A stretch of 54,252 bases of DNA from Burkholderiales bacterium RIFOXYD12_FULL_59_19. GTDB taxonomy: Bacteria > Pseudomonadota > Gammaproteobacteria > Burkholderiales > Burkholderiaceae_C. A model generated the notes under the pieces. That model saw nothing but the letters and a program-made list of their open reading frames with translations, had not been told where the DNA came from and did no database searches. Positions within the stretch are counted from its first letter, which is position 1. The number at the start of each line of letters is the position of its first letter. The stretch spans positions 1 through 54,252 of the forward strand of contig MESQ01000020.1 of the NCBI GenBank assembly GCA_001771065.1, read 5' to 3'. Below are positions 1 through 9,269 of the stretch, piece after piece. The position numbers and the translations under genes are program-made.

Positions 1-641
1 TGCTCCAGCAAATCGCTCACCAGTTCGAGCCGTAGCAGCGGGTTGTCCAGGGTCATCAGACGGTGTTTTTGCGCCAACGCCATCGGCAGCAGGTCACACC
101 AGCGGTTGGCCACCCAGGCGCAGTCATGCAGTGCATACGGCGGCTGCACCGGCATCTGTTCGGGCGTCATGCCCTGTGCTTTCAAGGTGTCTATGACCCG
201 CGCCAACGCGCCGGCCACAGGCAACAAATCCTCGGGTATGGGCACGTTCTGATCGGCGGGCAGCAGCTTGGCCGTGCCAACCCACAGGCCGTGTTTGAGC
301 AATTCAGGCTGTGGCACTTTAAAGCGTTGTGCCCCGGTACAGCTGATCATCATCAGGCCCGGCTGCGGTTGGCTCAACTGGGTGATGTAAGCCAGCGTGC
401 CCTCGGGGTAAAAAATATCCTGCACTGGCCCCAGCTTGTCTGACAGCTTGTTGGAGGCAGTAAACACCGACGCGCTGCGGTTGAGCGTAACGATGCCAAA
501 AGGCTCATCCGCCTCGAAACACTTGCCAACCATGTCGAGATAGCGCACCTCAAAAATCCGCAAGGGCAAATACCCCCCCGGGAACAACACCAGTTCCAGC
601 GGGAAAAGCGGCAGCGAATCGATGGATCGGAATTCAGCCAT
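1..641 (-). CDS. LON peptidase substrate-binding domain protein (3' end cut by window)
   Basis: An open frame starts at ATG 641 and runs off the left window edge without a stop, about 213 codons visible. The N-terminus (MAEFRSIDSLPLFPLELVLF) followed by a PGGYLPLRIFEVRY stretch is the signature of the LON substrate-binding (LAN) domain. The visible part carries that domain alone; no AAA+ ATPase or protease segment has begun. This matches the small stand-alone LON-domain proteins common in Burkholderiales, about 210-220 residues long, so only a few residues are probably missing. Their cellular role is not well established. The gene diverges from the antitoxin gene to its right. The family is fairly sure; the function is not. 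Confidence 0.85.
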   Translation of the reverse strand, partial: MAEFRSIDSLPLFPLELVLFPGGYLPLRIFEVRYLDMVGKCFEADEPFGIVTLNRSASVFTASNKLSDKLGPVQDIFYPEGTLAYITQLSQPQPGLMMISCTGAQRFKVPQPELLKHGLWVGTAKLLPADQNVPIPEDLLPVAGALARVIDTLKAQGMTPEQMPVQPPYALHDCAWVANRWCDLLPMALAQKHRLMTLDNPLLRLELVSDLLE

Positions 642-788
642 GGGCCAGTCAAAAAAATGTGAGCCTGAACGCCACAGCACCGTCACGCGCTGTGTTTTAA
701 AACCATGTTAACGCATGTCAGCTGTGCGGTTGACAGCGTACAGGTGCGTGTTTATTATTACAAGTGTTATAACTTTAAGGTGCTTTGT

Positions 789-1013
789 ATGTACACGCTC
801 AAACTGACACAAATTGGGAATTCGGTGGGAGTGATTTTGCCGCGCGAAGCTTTGGCCCGGTTGAAACTGGGCAAAGGTGAATCTGTATTTTTAACCGAAA
901 CCCCGCAAGGCTATGTGTTGACCCCCTACGACCCGGCCCTGGATGAACAGATTCAAGCGGGACGGCAATTTATGCACGAATTTCGTGACACCTTTCACCA
1001 GCTCGCCAAATGA
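789..1013 (+). CDS. AbrB/MazE-family antitoxin
   Basis: A 74-residue protein beginning MYTLKLTQIGNSVGVILPRE, the classic swapped-hairpin AbrB/MazE/SpoVT DNA-binding fold (IGNSxGVxLPR motif). ATG 789 was chosen over an upstream in-frame ATG at 705 because an AAGGTG ribosome-binding site lies just before it and the domain starts at once. The stop overlaps the start of the Doc-type toxin gene by four bases (ATGA). Such proteins neutralise the partner toxin and repress their own promoter. The C-terminal half (residues 50-74) presumably wraps the toxin. The pairing of an AbrB-type antitoxin with a Doc toxin is an alternative to the classical Phd-Doc pair. Confidence 0.88.
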   Translation: MYTLKLTQIGNSVGVILPREALARLKLGKGESVFLTETPQGYVLTPYDPALDEQIQAGRQFMHEFRDTFHQLAK

Positions 1014-1414
1014 ACAGCACCTGGCGATGGATCAGCAAGCCCGCGCTGATGATGCTGCATGATGAAAGCCTGGCCGAGCATGGTGGCGCTGAAGGCGTGC
1101 GCGATGATGGTTTGCTGGATTCGGCGCTGGCCCGCCCCCTCAACATCGTGGCGTACAGTGATGCTGCCGAACCACCCGATGTAGCGACGCTGGCAGCCAG
1201 CTACGGCGTCGGTTTGGCCAAGAACCATGCGTTTGAGGACGGCAACAAGCGCGCTGCATTTTTGGCCGTCGGTCTCTTTTTGGCGCTGAACGGTTGGCGC
1301 TTGCAGTGTACGCAGGCTGACGCAACGCTCACCCTGCTCGCCGTCGCCTCAGGCGAGGTATCGGAAGATGACTTTGCCAACTGGTTGCGCGCGCACACCA
1401 CAAGCAGGATGTAG
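1010..1414 (+). CDS. doc: Death-on-curing (Doc/Fic) family toxin
   Basis: A 134-residue protein with the motif HAFEDGNKRAAFLAV at residues 73-87, the Doc version (HxFxxGNKR) of the Fic active site. By analogy with P1 Doc it would be a kinase that phosphorylates EF-Tu and stops translation; that is known for the family, not shown here. The start ATG 1010 overlaps the antitoxin stop by four bases, so translation is coupled. The length is normal for Doc and all active-site positions are present, so the toxin looks intact. It ends about 190 bases before the CRISPR array terminator, so this module borders the distal end of the array. Bases 1415-1605 hold no convincing gene. Confidence 0.92.
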   Translation: MNSTWRWISKPALMMLHDESLAEHGGAEGVRDDGLLDSALARPLNIVAYSDAAEPPDVATLAASYGVGLAKNHAFEDGNKRAAFLAVGLFLALNGWRLQCTQADATLTLLAVASGEVSEDDFANWLRAHTTSRM

Positions 1415-1605
1415 CCGTCAGACAGATCGGCAGCTCGTTATTCAACCGGGCTCAGCGCCATCCCTGTGGAGCGGTGCCCTCGCCGCGATTGACCACAGCC
1501 CAATCTGACAGCGTAATCCGGGATTTCGCACTGCGTTATCGCCAGACGGCACCTGGCGTCCCAGTTTTGACTGTTATTTCCGCTGAACCACCCCTGCTCC
1601 CAATG

Positions 1606-1639
1606 AAAAAAAAGCTCACAAAGTACGTCCGTTGGACGT
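1606..1639 (-). terminator. Possible terminator of the CRISPR transcript
   Basis: Read on the minus strand, the last repeat ends in ...TTAACGTCC and forms the hairpin ACGTCC-AAC-GGACGT (1639-1625). A run of eight T follows at 1613-1606. The T tract lies about 11 bases after the stem, so this is not a textbook intrinsic terminator. Its place at the distal end of the array and its use of the three divergent bases of the last repeat make it a reasonable candidate. Confidence 0.45.
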
Positions 1640-4600
1640 TAATCCCTTTGAATTCAGGGCTGGTATTTACTTGGATCATTGATCAGACAGCATCGACAAC
1701 AATGATGTCTTAATCCCTTTGAATTCAGGGCTGGTATTTACTTCAAGATGGAATACTTCAACTCAGGGGCCGACTTAGTCTTAATCCCTTTGAATTCAGG
1801 GCTGGTATTTACTTTGGGTAAGCTGGGTCGATGCCCATGGCGTGTATCGTCTTAATCCCTTTGAATTCAGGGCTGGTATTTACTTCTGGCGCTAAGTCAA
1901 TTTCGATATCTTTTATTCTGTCTTAATCCCTTTGAATTCAGGGCTGGTATTTACTTAACGATGCCGCAGAATGCCGCCGATGCCGCAAGGTCTTAATCCC
2001 TTTGAATTCAGGCTGGTATTTACTTCCTGGCTTGACAGCTATACCGACGTGCCGGGCGCGTCTTAATCCCTTTGAATTCAGGGCTGGTATTTACTTGCTC
2101 TCAAGCCGTGCGACAAGCGCTGCCGCTACTGTCTTAATCCCTTTGAATTCAGGGCTGGTATTTACTTGCGTAGCCGACACGGAGTAGCACGCTAGCCAAG
2201 GGGTCTTAATCCCTTTGAATTCAGGGCTGGTATTTACTTAGACAGTCCGTATCTATTCCATTGTCCGGGGTCGGTCTTAATCCCTTTGAATTCAGGGCTG
2301 GTATTTACTTCTGAGACCGCGGCAACAGCGTTTTACATGACAAGTCTTAATCCCTTTGAATTCAGGGCTGGTATTTACTTAAACAGAGAATAAAAAATAC
2401 GTTCTCGTCGGCACGTCTTAATCCCTTTGAATTCAGGGCTGGTATTTACTTCCAAACCTCGCGGCAAACCAATTGCCAAAGGGGTCTTAATCCCTTTGAA
2501 TTCAGGGCTGGTATTTACTTGTTGATCGACAAGCACGCCGAGTTGTGGACGCCTGTCTTAATCCCTTTGAATTCAGGGCTGGTATTTACTTTGTCTTGTA
2601 CACGAAAGACCGTTTCGATGGAAAGTCTTAATCCCTTTGAATTCAGGGCTGGTATTTACTTTCGTGACGGCAAGCGCTGCGCAGTCGAGCAAGTCTTAAT
2701 CCCTTTGAATTCAGGGCTGGTATTTACTTATTGGGCAGAATACTGCTCTATATTCCCTAAATTGTCTTAATCCCTTTGAATTCAGGGCTGGTATTTACTT
2801 ACAGTATTGGCGCGATAATGAATACAGGGCCGTCTTAATCCCTTTGAATTCAGGGCTGGTATTTACTTCTGTGTGATTCTACAAGCAGGTATCGTACCAT
2901 GTCTTAATCCCTTTGAATTCAGGGCTGGTATTTACTTGGTGGTTAATTGTGATTTTGCAACCGACAACAGTCTTAATCCCTTTGAATTCAGGGCTGGTAT
3001 TTACTTACTCAAGAACGAGCTGGACAAAATTCACGATATGTCTTAATCCCTTTGAATTCAGGGCTGGTATTTACTTTCCACCAGGTCAAACGGGTGGACG
3101 TGAGTGGGGTCTTAATCCCTTTGAATTCAGGGCTGGTATTTACTTATTGCGGTTGGCAATGCCTGTTTGGCGGTAAAGTCTTAATCCCTTTGAATTCAGG
3201 GCTGGTATTTACTTATCAAGGTGAGCCATACGTATACCGTGGGTGATGTGTCTTAATCCCTTTGAATTCAGGGCTGGTATTTACTTCGACTACACCGCGC
3301 TGGTCAAGGCTGAGGAAAGCGTCTTAATCCCTTTGAATTCAGGGCTGGTATTTACTTCCACGGCCTGGTCGACGGGTATGCCACCGTTGACGTCTTAATC
3401 CCTTTGAATTCAGGGCTGGTATTTACTTAGTGGCAAGCAACAAACCCAGGGCAACACCGCGGTCTTAATCCCTTTGAATTCAGGGCTGGTATTTACTTTC
3501 GCCAATTCCATGTCATTGAGAAGCTCCAAAGTCTTAATCCCTTTGAATTCAGGGCTGGTATTTACTTCCGAGCTGGTGGCCAGCATCGCAGCCGATGGGG
3601 TGTCTTAATCCCTTTGAATTCAGGGCTGGTATTTACTTAACGAAAAACAGATGACCCGCAAAGAAAAAAGGTCTTAATCCCTTTGAATTCAGGGCTGGTA
3701 TTTACTTATGTGACCAAGCGAAACTTGCTGCATTATGGGAGTCTTAATCCCTTTGAATTCAGGGCTGGTATTTACTTACCCTAGCGACTTTTGATTTGCG
3801 CAGCGTCTAGGTCTTAATCCCTTTGAATTCAGGGCTGGTATTTACTTGCCAGTGCATGGGCTGACATGATTGAAGAAAACGGTCTTAATCCCTTTGAATT
3901 CAGGGCTGGTATTTACTTGTCACAACAAAACGGAGTTTCATTTATGAACATTGTCTTAATCCCTTTGAATTCAGGGCTGGTATTTACTTGCTTCAGGATC
4001 GTCGAAGGTATCGCTCCGCCTGCCGTCTTAATCCCTTTGAATTCAGGGCTGGTATTTACTTCTGACGGTTACGCGGCGACAATCGAGGATGCAGGGTCTT
4101 AATCCCTTTGAATTCAGGGCTGGTATTTACTTGCAACTCTACTGCCAAGAGTGCGCGGGGGCGCGTCTTAATCCCTTTGAATTCAGGGCTGGTATTTACT
4201 TCATGCCGCATTGGTGCAGCTTGACCTGGCTAATGTCTTAATCCCTTTGAATTCAGGGCTGGTATTTACTTAATAAAACGCACTACAGAAAGTTGCACGT
4301 TCGATGTCTTAATCCCTTTGAATTCAGGGCTGGTATTTACTTGGTAAGGCTGCGACAACTAACCTATCGATGGCGGTCTTAATCCCTTTGAATTCAGGGC
4401 TGGTATTTACTTCTTGAAGAGATACGTTTGTTTCTCGCGGCAAATCAGTCTTAATCCCTTTGAATTCAGGGCTGGTATTTACTTCGCGGTGACCGGCGCT
4501 AACGACATCCCCGGCGCAGTCTTAATCCCTTTGAATTCAGGGCTGGTATTTACTTAGGGTACAAGCGATAAGCGTCCGGGTGAACGTCTTAATCCCTTTG

Positions 4601-6648
4601 AATTCAGGGCTGGTATTTACTTTAGCTGGTGAAGACGTGCAGTTTCAGTCTGGCGGTCTTAATCCCTTTGAATTCAGGGCTGGTATTTACTTCATCGCCG
4701 GTGTTGAGCTTGGGCCCCGCAGCTGTCTTAATCCCTTTGAATTCAGGGCTGGTATTTACTTCAGCAATTAATAACGCCACAATTTTAGTTGCAAAGTCTT
4801 AATCCCTTTGAATTCAGGGCTGGTATTTACTTGAGGGTCAAATCGCATTAGGTAATAATATCCAGTCTTAATCCCTTTGAATTCAGGGTTGGTATTTACT
4901 TCATTGCCAATAATTATTATTATGTACATTCAAGTCTTAATCCCTTTGAATTCAGGGCTGGTATTTACTTAGAGTCTGCGACTGCACATATTACACAATA
5001 CGTCTTAATCCCTTTGAATTCAGGGCTGGTATTTACTTAACTCGTCGTCGTGAACTACAATGCGGAACAGTCTTAATCCCTTTGAATTCAGGGCTGGTAT
5101 TTACTTTCAATCCCCGGCATGTTACCATTTTGGGGATATGTCTTAATCCCTTTGAATTCAGGGCTGGTATTTACTTTATACTGCCAAAGATAAAGCACTG
5201 TATACAATGGTCTTAATCCATTTGAATTCAGGGCTGGTATTTACTTCGCACGGCCACGACGATTGCGGCTGGCAATGCCTGTCTTAATCCCTTTGAATTC
5301 AGGGCTGGTATTTACTTGCACTTGTTGACAGGCTTATGACTCGTGGTAATCGTCTTAATCCCTTTGAATTCAGGGCTGGTATTTACTTTACGACCAAAAC
5401 ACACTTGACGACTTTTTAAGGTCTTAATCCCTTTGAATTCAGGGCTGGTATTTACTTGTCAAAATGGTATTGATGCGCTATCGCAGCGCGTCTTAATCCC
5501 TTTGAATTCAGGGCTGGTATTTACTTCAATGGGTGAGGTGTGATGTCGATCACAGTGGCGTCTTAATCCCTTTGAATTCAGGGCTGGTATTTACTTATCT
5601 CCTCTCCTCTAATCTCCTCTAGGCTTTTTTGTCTTAATCCCTTTGAATTCAGGGCTGGTATTTACTTGCGCCTGTACCAACTAGTCAAGCGCCACAGCGG
5701 CGTCTTAATCCCTTTGAATTCAGGGCTGGTATTTACTTCAAGCGCCACAGCGGCACCAACGGGGGCAATGGTCTTAATCCCTTTGAATTCAGGGCTGGTA
5801 TTTACTTACAACTCCAGACCATGCTGCAGACCCTGCATTTGGGTCTTAATCCCTTTGAATTCAGGGCTGGTATTTACTTGCTGCAAGTTGAAAACCCCAT
5901 TGCGGGCACCAAGTCTTAATCCCTTTGAATTCAGGGCTGGTATTTACTTAATGCAAGACGTGGCTGCCGATGTAAAAGACGCCGTCTTAATCCCTTTGAA
6001 TTCAGGGCTGGTATTTACTTCAGCCGTGTGGCGTGCATCAAGTCAACTCGGCCGTCTTAATCCCTTTGAATTCAGGGCTGGTATTTACTTGCCTATGAAT
6101 CGCTTGGTCAATGTGCTTCGCGTCTTAATCCCTTTGAATTCAGGGCTGGTATTTACTTAGGCCGAAGATGCTGCAGCAGAGTAATCTCTAGGGTCTTAAT
6201 CCCTTTGAATTCAGGGCTGGTATTTACTTGCAAGGCTGTGTATGTGCCGTCTGTTGGCGAGGTCTTAATCCCTTTGAATTCAGGGCTGGTATTTACTTAA
6301 AATAACAGCGTGAGCCACATTAGGTTAGTGTGTCTTAATCCCTTTGAATTCAGGGCTGGTATTTACTTGTCAGCGGTAGTGTATTATATTGGTGCAGCCA
6401 AGTCTTAATCCCTTTGAATTCAGGGCTGGTATTTACTTGGGCTAAGCTGGATTCATTAATCCAGACAACGGGGTCTTAATCCCTTTGAATTCAGGGCTGG
6501 TATTTACTTATGGGGGTGGGTGCTGGTTTATATCCTCTGAGAGTCTTAATCCCTTTGAATTCAGGGCTGGTATTTACTTGCCGCCAGCGATATACCTAGA
6601 ATCTCTGAATGGTCTTAATCCCTTTGAATTCAGGGCTGGTATTTACTT
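1636..6648 (-). CRISPR. CRISPR array, 72 repeats / 71 spacers, type III-A locus
   Basis: A 37-base repeat occurs 72 times by hand count, separated by spacers of 30-35 bases. On the minus strand the repeat begins AAGTAAATACCAGCCC and ends AAAGGGATTAAGAC, with a short inner palindrome around GAATTC. Three things support minus-strand transcription. The repeat then ends in ATTAAGAC, close to the ATTGAAAC-type 5' crRNA handle. The repeat at 1636-1672 is degenerate at its outer end (three mismatches), as expected for the oldest, leader-distal copy. The cas genes are upstream on the same strand. Other variant repeats are at 1990 (one G missing), 4865 (one C to T) and 5210 (one C to A). By eye no spacer matches the rest of the window. 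Confidence 0.99.
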
Positions 6649-6857
6649 GGCACTGGTCGGAATCCTCAACGCTTTCATGGGCTTGCGAGCACGGTTGGCG
6701 TTGATGGATCGTCTTTTCAGGGCTAATGCTTTGCTCGTGTTGGACGGTGTGCATGATAGGGCAAGTTGTTGGCTTGGGTGCCGGGCGGCGACAGTGCCTG
6801 GACCAACTGCGTTGGACTGGCCGAATGAATTTGGCACTACAGAATGCAATGAAGCGA
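6649..6857 (-). promoter_or_regulatory. Putative CRISPR leader
   Basis: This 209-base non-coding stretch lies between the last cas gene (a cas2) and the leader-proximal repeat. It is the expected site of the array promoter and of Cas1-Cas2 integration. It is not AT-rich. I cannot point to a clear -35/-10 pair, so the array may also be reached by read-through from the cas operon. At 6711-6724 the bases GTCTT and TTCAGGGCT, both part of the repeat, lie side by side, which may be a decayed repeat. Short open frames here have no recognisable product. Confidence 0.6.
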
Positions 6858-7151
6858 TCATCTGGTACCAGCACCGGGCAACACGTCCTCTGGCAGGATG
6901 CTGGCACCTAAGGTGACTTGCCAGCCGTTTTCCGGTATTCGGTAGGCGCGCACATCATCTGCGTCCTTGTGAATGAGTTTTGCTATTTTCACCATCAGGC
7001 TGCCCATTTTTGCGGCGGTGTTTTCCACCAGAAACACCGAGTATTGAATCGGCACGCCTTGTTTTTTCAGAAATCTGAACAGGCGGCTCAGGCGCTTGGG
7101 GTCGGCTATGTCGTAGGTGACCAGGTAGCGGGCGGTGTCGTTTTGGGCCAT
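6858..7151 (-). CDS. cas2: Cas2 (array-proximal copy)
   Basis: A 97-residue protein with the Cas2 ferredoxin-like start, RYLVTYDIADPKRLSRLFRF, including the YDI acidic position at the end of strand 1, and QYSVFLVENT for the second half of the fold. Cas2 bridges two Cas1 dimers in the spacer-integration complex; nuclease activity is not required for that role. The gene is the last of the cas operon, 22 bases after the degenerate Cas1-like gene and next to the leader. A second, different Cas2 lies at 8961-9245. The two share little beyond the family pattern, so this is not a recent duplication. The C-terminus (residues 75-97) is longer than in the other copy. Confidence 0.93.
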   Translation of the reverse strand: MAQNDTARYLVTYDIADPKRLSRLFRFLKKQGVPIQYSVFLVENTAAKMGSLMVKIAKLIHKDADDVRAYRIPENGWQVTLGASILPEDVLPGAGTR

Positions 7152-7173
7152 GGTGTGGGTCGGGTTAATTTTT

Positions 7174-7959
7174 TCAGGTGTGCATGGCTTTGAGGGCGGT
7201 GCGGTGAAGGTGAACCAGATGCAGGGTGAGTGCGCTGGCGTTGCGCGCGCTCCAGCGCTCGAACAGTTGGGTGGCGGTGGCGCTGTCTTGCACCGTATCG
7301 GCCAGGGTGCCAGCGCCCAGGTTCATCTCTGCCCATAGCAAATCGCACAGGTCCTCGTCCAGGTCCATACTTTCCAAACTCGGCCCCCACAGTTGTGGGC
7401 ATAGGCCATGGCTGTTGAGCTGGGCCGCCACGTAGGCCAGGCACAGGTGGCGCAATGGTTCTGGCAGGTGCACGGTGTATTGGCTGGCATACACATATTC
7501 ACGCTTGGTGGCTTCCCATTGTTGCGGGGTAACCACGTCTGCGTGTTCTTTGCGCCAACGCACCAGGGTGTCCATGCGCCGGGCGCGCAACCAATGCTGG
7601 TAAAGCTGCACGCCGTCGGCGCGCTCGGCCCACAACTCCAGCACCGTGGCCAGACTGGCTGTGTTGCGGGGCTGGGCATATATGCTACCCACCGCCTGGC
7701 CGCGCATGTCGAGCCAAGTGATACCAATGCCCGCGCGCATGCATAGCGCCAGTGCCGTGCCGCTCCAGTCCACCACGTCGGTGCTGCTGACCACCCGTGC
7801 CACCCGCACCAGCGGAAAACGCATTACCTGCGCCCGGGCGTTGGTAACCACCAGGGCTTCGGCGGTGCAGCTTACGCGTTTGTGTTCGCGCCCGCCCAGG
7901 TACAAGGCCCTGGCGCCCGGGCCGGGTTGGGGGGCGCAAGTGGTTTTATTTTTCAGCAT
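7174..7959 (-). CDS. Degenerate Cas1-like protein, probably catalytically dead
   Basis: A 261-residue protein whose first ~100 residues fit the Cas1 N-terminal beta-sandwich: ALYLGG, then MRFPLVRVARVVSST, then an ALALCMRAGIGITWLDMRGQ stretch. The helical C-terminal half is short. The segment that carries the first catalytic Glu in the neighbouring Cas1 (LLGLEGAAARAYF) is not visible. Where the neighbour has GFYH this protein has QLWGPS, so the metal-binding His is absent. It overlaps the end of cas1 by seven bases and precedes a cas2, so it is made together with the adaptation proteins. A structural or regulatory partner of Cas1 is likely. An unrelated protein with a similar N-terminus cannot be excluded by eye. 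Confidence 0.72.
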   Translation of the reverse strand: MLKNKTTCAPQPGPGARALYLGGREHKRVSCTAEALVVTNARAQVMRFPLVRVARVVSSTDVVDWSGTALALCMRAGIGITWLDMRGQAVGSIYAQPRNTASLATVLELWAERADGVQLYQHWLRARRMDTLVRWRKEHADVVTPQQWEATKREYVYASQYTVHLPEPLRHLCLAYVAAQLNSHGLCPQLWGPSLESMDLDEDLCDLLWAEMNLGAGTLADTVQDSATATQLFERWSARNASALTLHLVHLHRTALKAMHT

Positions 7960-8957
7960 GCCTCGTCGTCCTCGTCAGGGTGTGCCAGCCAAACGGTGCC
8001 TTGTTGGCGCAGGTTGCGGGCCAGGCTTTGGCATTGCAGGCGTAAATAGCGACGCCAGGTAGCGCTGTGCTTTTCCCATTCTGCGTAATAGATGGCGCGG
8101 CCTGCTTTGCCCAGCAGGCAAGCGCCTTTGTCCAGGCTAAAGTGGTCTTCGCGCAGGGTGCGGCTGCGCAACAGGTTCCAAACCCACAGGTCGATGGCAG
8201 GGCGAAGCGCCTCGATCAAATCGCTGGCCAGGCTTTCGCGGCCAAAGCTGGGGCGGTGGTAAAAGCCTAGCATGGGGTCAAGCCCGGCTTGCACACAATG
8301 TTGCACGGCCTGCATGTGGACCATGGTGTAGCTCAAGGAAAGGCAGACGTTGACCGGATCACGCGGGGGGCGGCGGTTGCGCCCGGTAAAGTTGAGAGCC
8401 GGGGCAAACACACCTGCCAAGCCGCCAAAGTAGGCCCGCGCCGCCGCACCTTCCAGGCCCAGCAGGGTGGGCAGTGTTGGGAGTTCTGTGGTGGTTTGGG
8501 TGAAATCCCGCAGTTGGGCGCGGATGGGGTCGAGCGTTTGCAGCGCGTCAAACAGGGGTTTGCGGGCATCGGGGCGGGCGGCTTGCAGGGTGAGCAGGGT
8601 GCGGCGCTGGCGTGTGATTTTGCTGCGCACCAAGGCCAGTGCCCATTGGCGGCAGGCGGTATCGTCCATGACGCGTTGGGCCTGGGCCAGGCGCACGGCG
8701 GCGTCGTTGTGCTGGCTGCCCAGCACCAGGGCTACGCGGCGCGGACTGCGTGGGCTCATCAGGGTGGTGGTCACGCCGGCCTCAGCCAGCTTCATCAGCA
8801 CGCCGGTGTCAAGCCGCGTTTGTGCGCCGTGGATGACGCAGCGGTCGAGCAGCTTGATGGGCACGGTGCCCCGGCGTGTGCCGGCTTCGTACAGCGCCAG
8901 GGTTTCTCCCTCGGATTTGATTTCGAGCTGGGCGCGGTCAAGTAGCAGCAGTGTCAT
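7953..8957 (-). CDS. cas1: Cas1 integrase
   Basis: A 334-residue, full-length Cas1, the metal-dependent integrase that inserts new spacers at the leader end. Candidate catalytic residues are Glu169 in LLGLEGAAARAYF, His234 in GFYHRPSFGRESLASDLIE, and Asp246/Glu249 in the same stretch. Residues 1-90 form the beta-sandwich. It starts three bases after the end of the upstream cas2 and its end overlaps the Cas1-like gene. No reverse transcriptase or Cas6 domain is fused to it, so spacers would be taken from DNA unless another enzyme is supplied elsewhere. Confidence 0.97.
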   Translation of the reverse strand: MTLLLLDRAQLEIKSEGETLALYEAGTRRGTVPIKLLDRCVIHGAQTRLDTGVLMKLAEAGVTTTLMSPRSPRRVALVLGSQHNDAAVRLAQAQRVMDDTACRQWALALVRSKITRQRRTLLTLQAARPDARKPLFDALQTLDPIRAQLRDFTQTTTELPTLPTLLGLEGAAARAYFGGLAGVFAPALNFTGRNRRPPRDPVNVCLSLSYTMVHMQAVQHCVQAGLDPMLGFYHRPSFGRESLASDLIEALRPAIDLWVWNLLRSRTLREDHFSLDKGACLLGKAGRAIYYAEWEKHSATWRRYLRLQCQSLARNLRQQGTVWLAHPDEDDEAC

Positions 8958-8960
8958 GGT

Positions 8961-9245
8961 TTACCCCACATAAAAGTAGTCCGGGTCAGCGGGCTTGACG
9001 GCTTTGCCCAGCGTGTGAACGTGGCTGCGCGGGTCTAGCCGCAGCAGCAAAAAGCGGTCGGTAGACAGGTCAAGCAGGGCGCTCATGTCTACTACCAGGT
9101 CGATGCGCTCGGCAGGCGTTAAAAACAGCTCGTGCACCGACTTTTGCCCGCCAGTGGCATACACGCGCGCCAGTTTCAGGGCGGCAATCAGGCGGCGCGG
9201 TTCAGCGACGTCGTAGCAGGCCAGGTGGAGCAAGCGTTGGGTCAT
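8961..9245 (-). CDS. cas2: Cas2 (operon-internal copy)
   Basis: A 94-residue protein with the Cas2 pattern: LHLACYDVAEPRRLIAALKL for strand 1 and helix 1, then GGQKSVHELFLTPAE for strand 2. It directly precedes cas1 (three-base gap), the usual arrangement, and follows cas6 by 24 bases. It is clearly different from the Cas2 at 6858-7151, which follows the Cas1-like protein. The gene order cas2, cas1, cas1-like, cas2 therefore looks like two adaptation pairs in tandem. Which Cas2 pairs with which Cas1 cannot be read from sequence. Confidence 0.9.
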   Translation of the reverse strand: MTQRLLHLACYDVAEPRRLIAALKLARVYATGGQKSVHELFLTPAERIDLVVDMSALLDLSTDRFLLLRLDPRSHVHTLGKAVKPADPDYFYVG

Positions 9246-9269
9246 GGCGCCATTGTTTGGCGCCGGGCG

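Noticed and set aside
1636..6648. Self-targeting spacers against genes in this window
   Set aside because: I compared spacers with the window by eye and saw no long match; this is not a proper search.
1474..6916. Open frames inside the CRISPR array, up to 164 codons, with repeated LNPFEFRAGIY or LIPLNSGLVFT peptides
   Set aside because: These are translations of the repeat itself plus random spacers; the repeat unit and spacer pattern prove a CRISPR array, not a repeat protein.
8289..8945. Plus-strand open frame opposite cas1
   Set aside because: Shadow frame; the minus strand carries a full Cas1 with catalytic residues.
7953..8957. Reverse transcriptase fused to or next to Cas1
   Set aside because: Type III loci sometimes carry one, so I looked for YxDD and RT blocks in Cas1 and its neighbours; none found.
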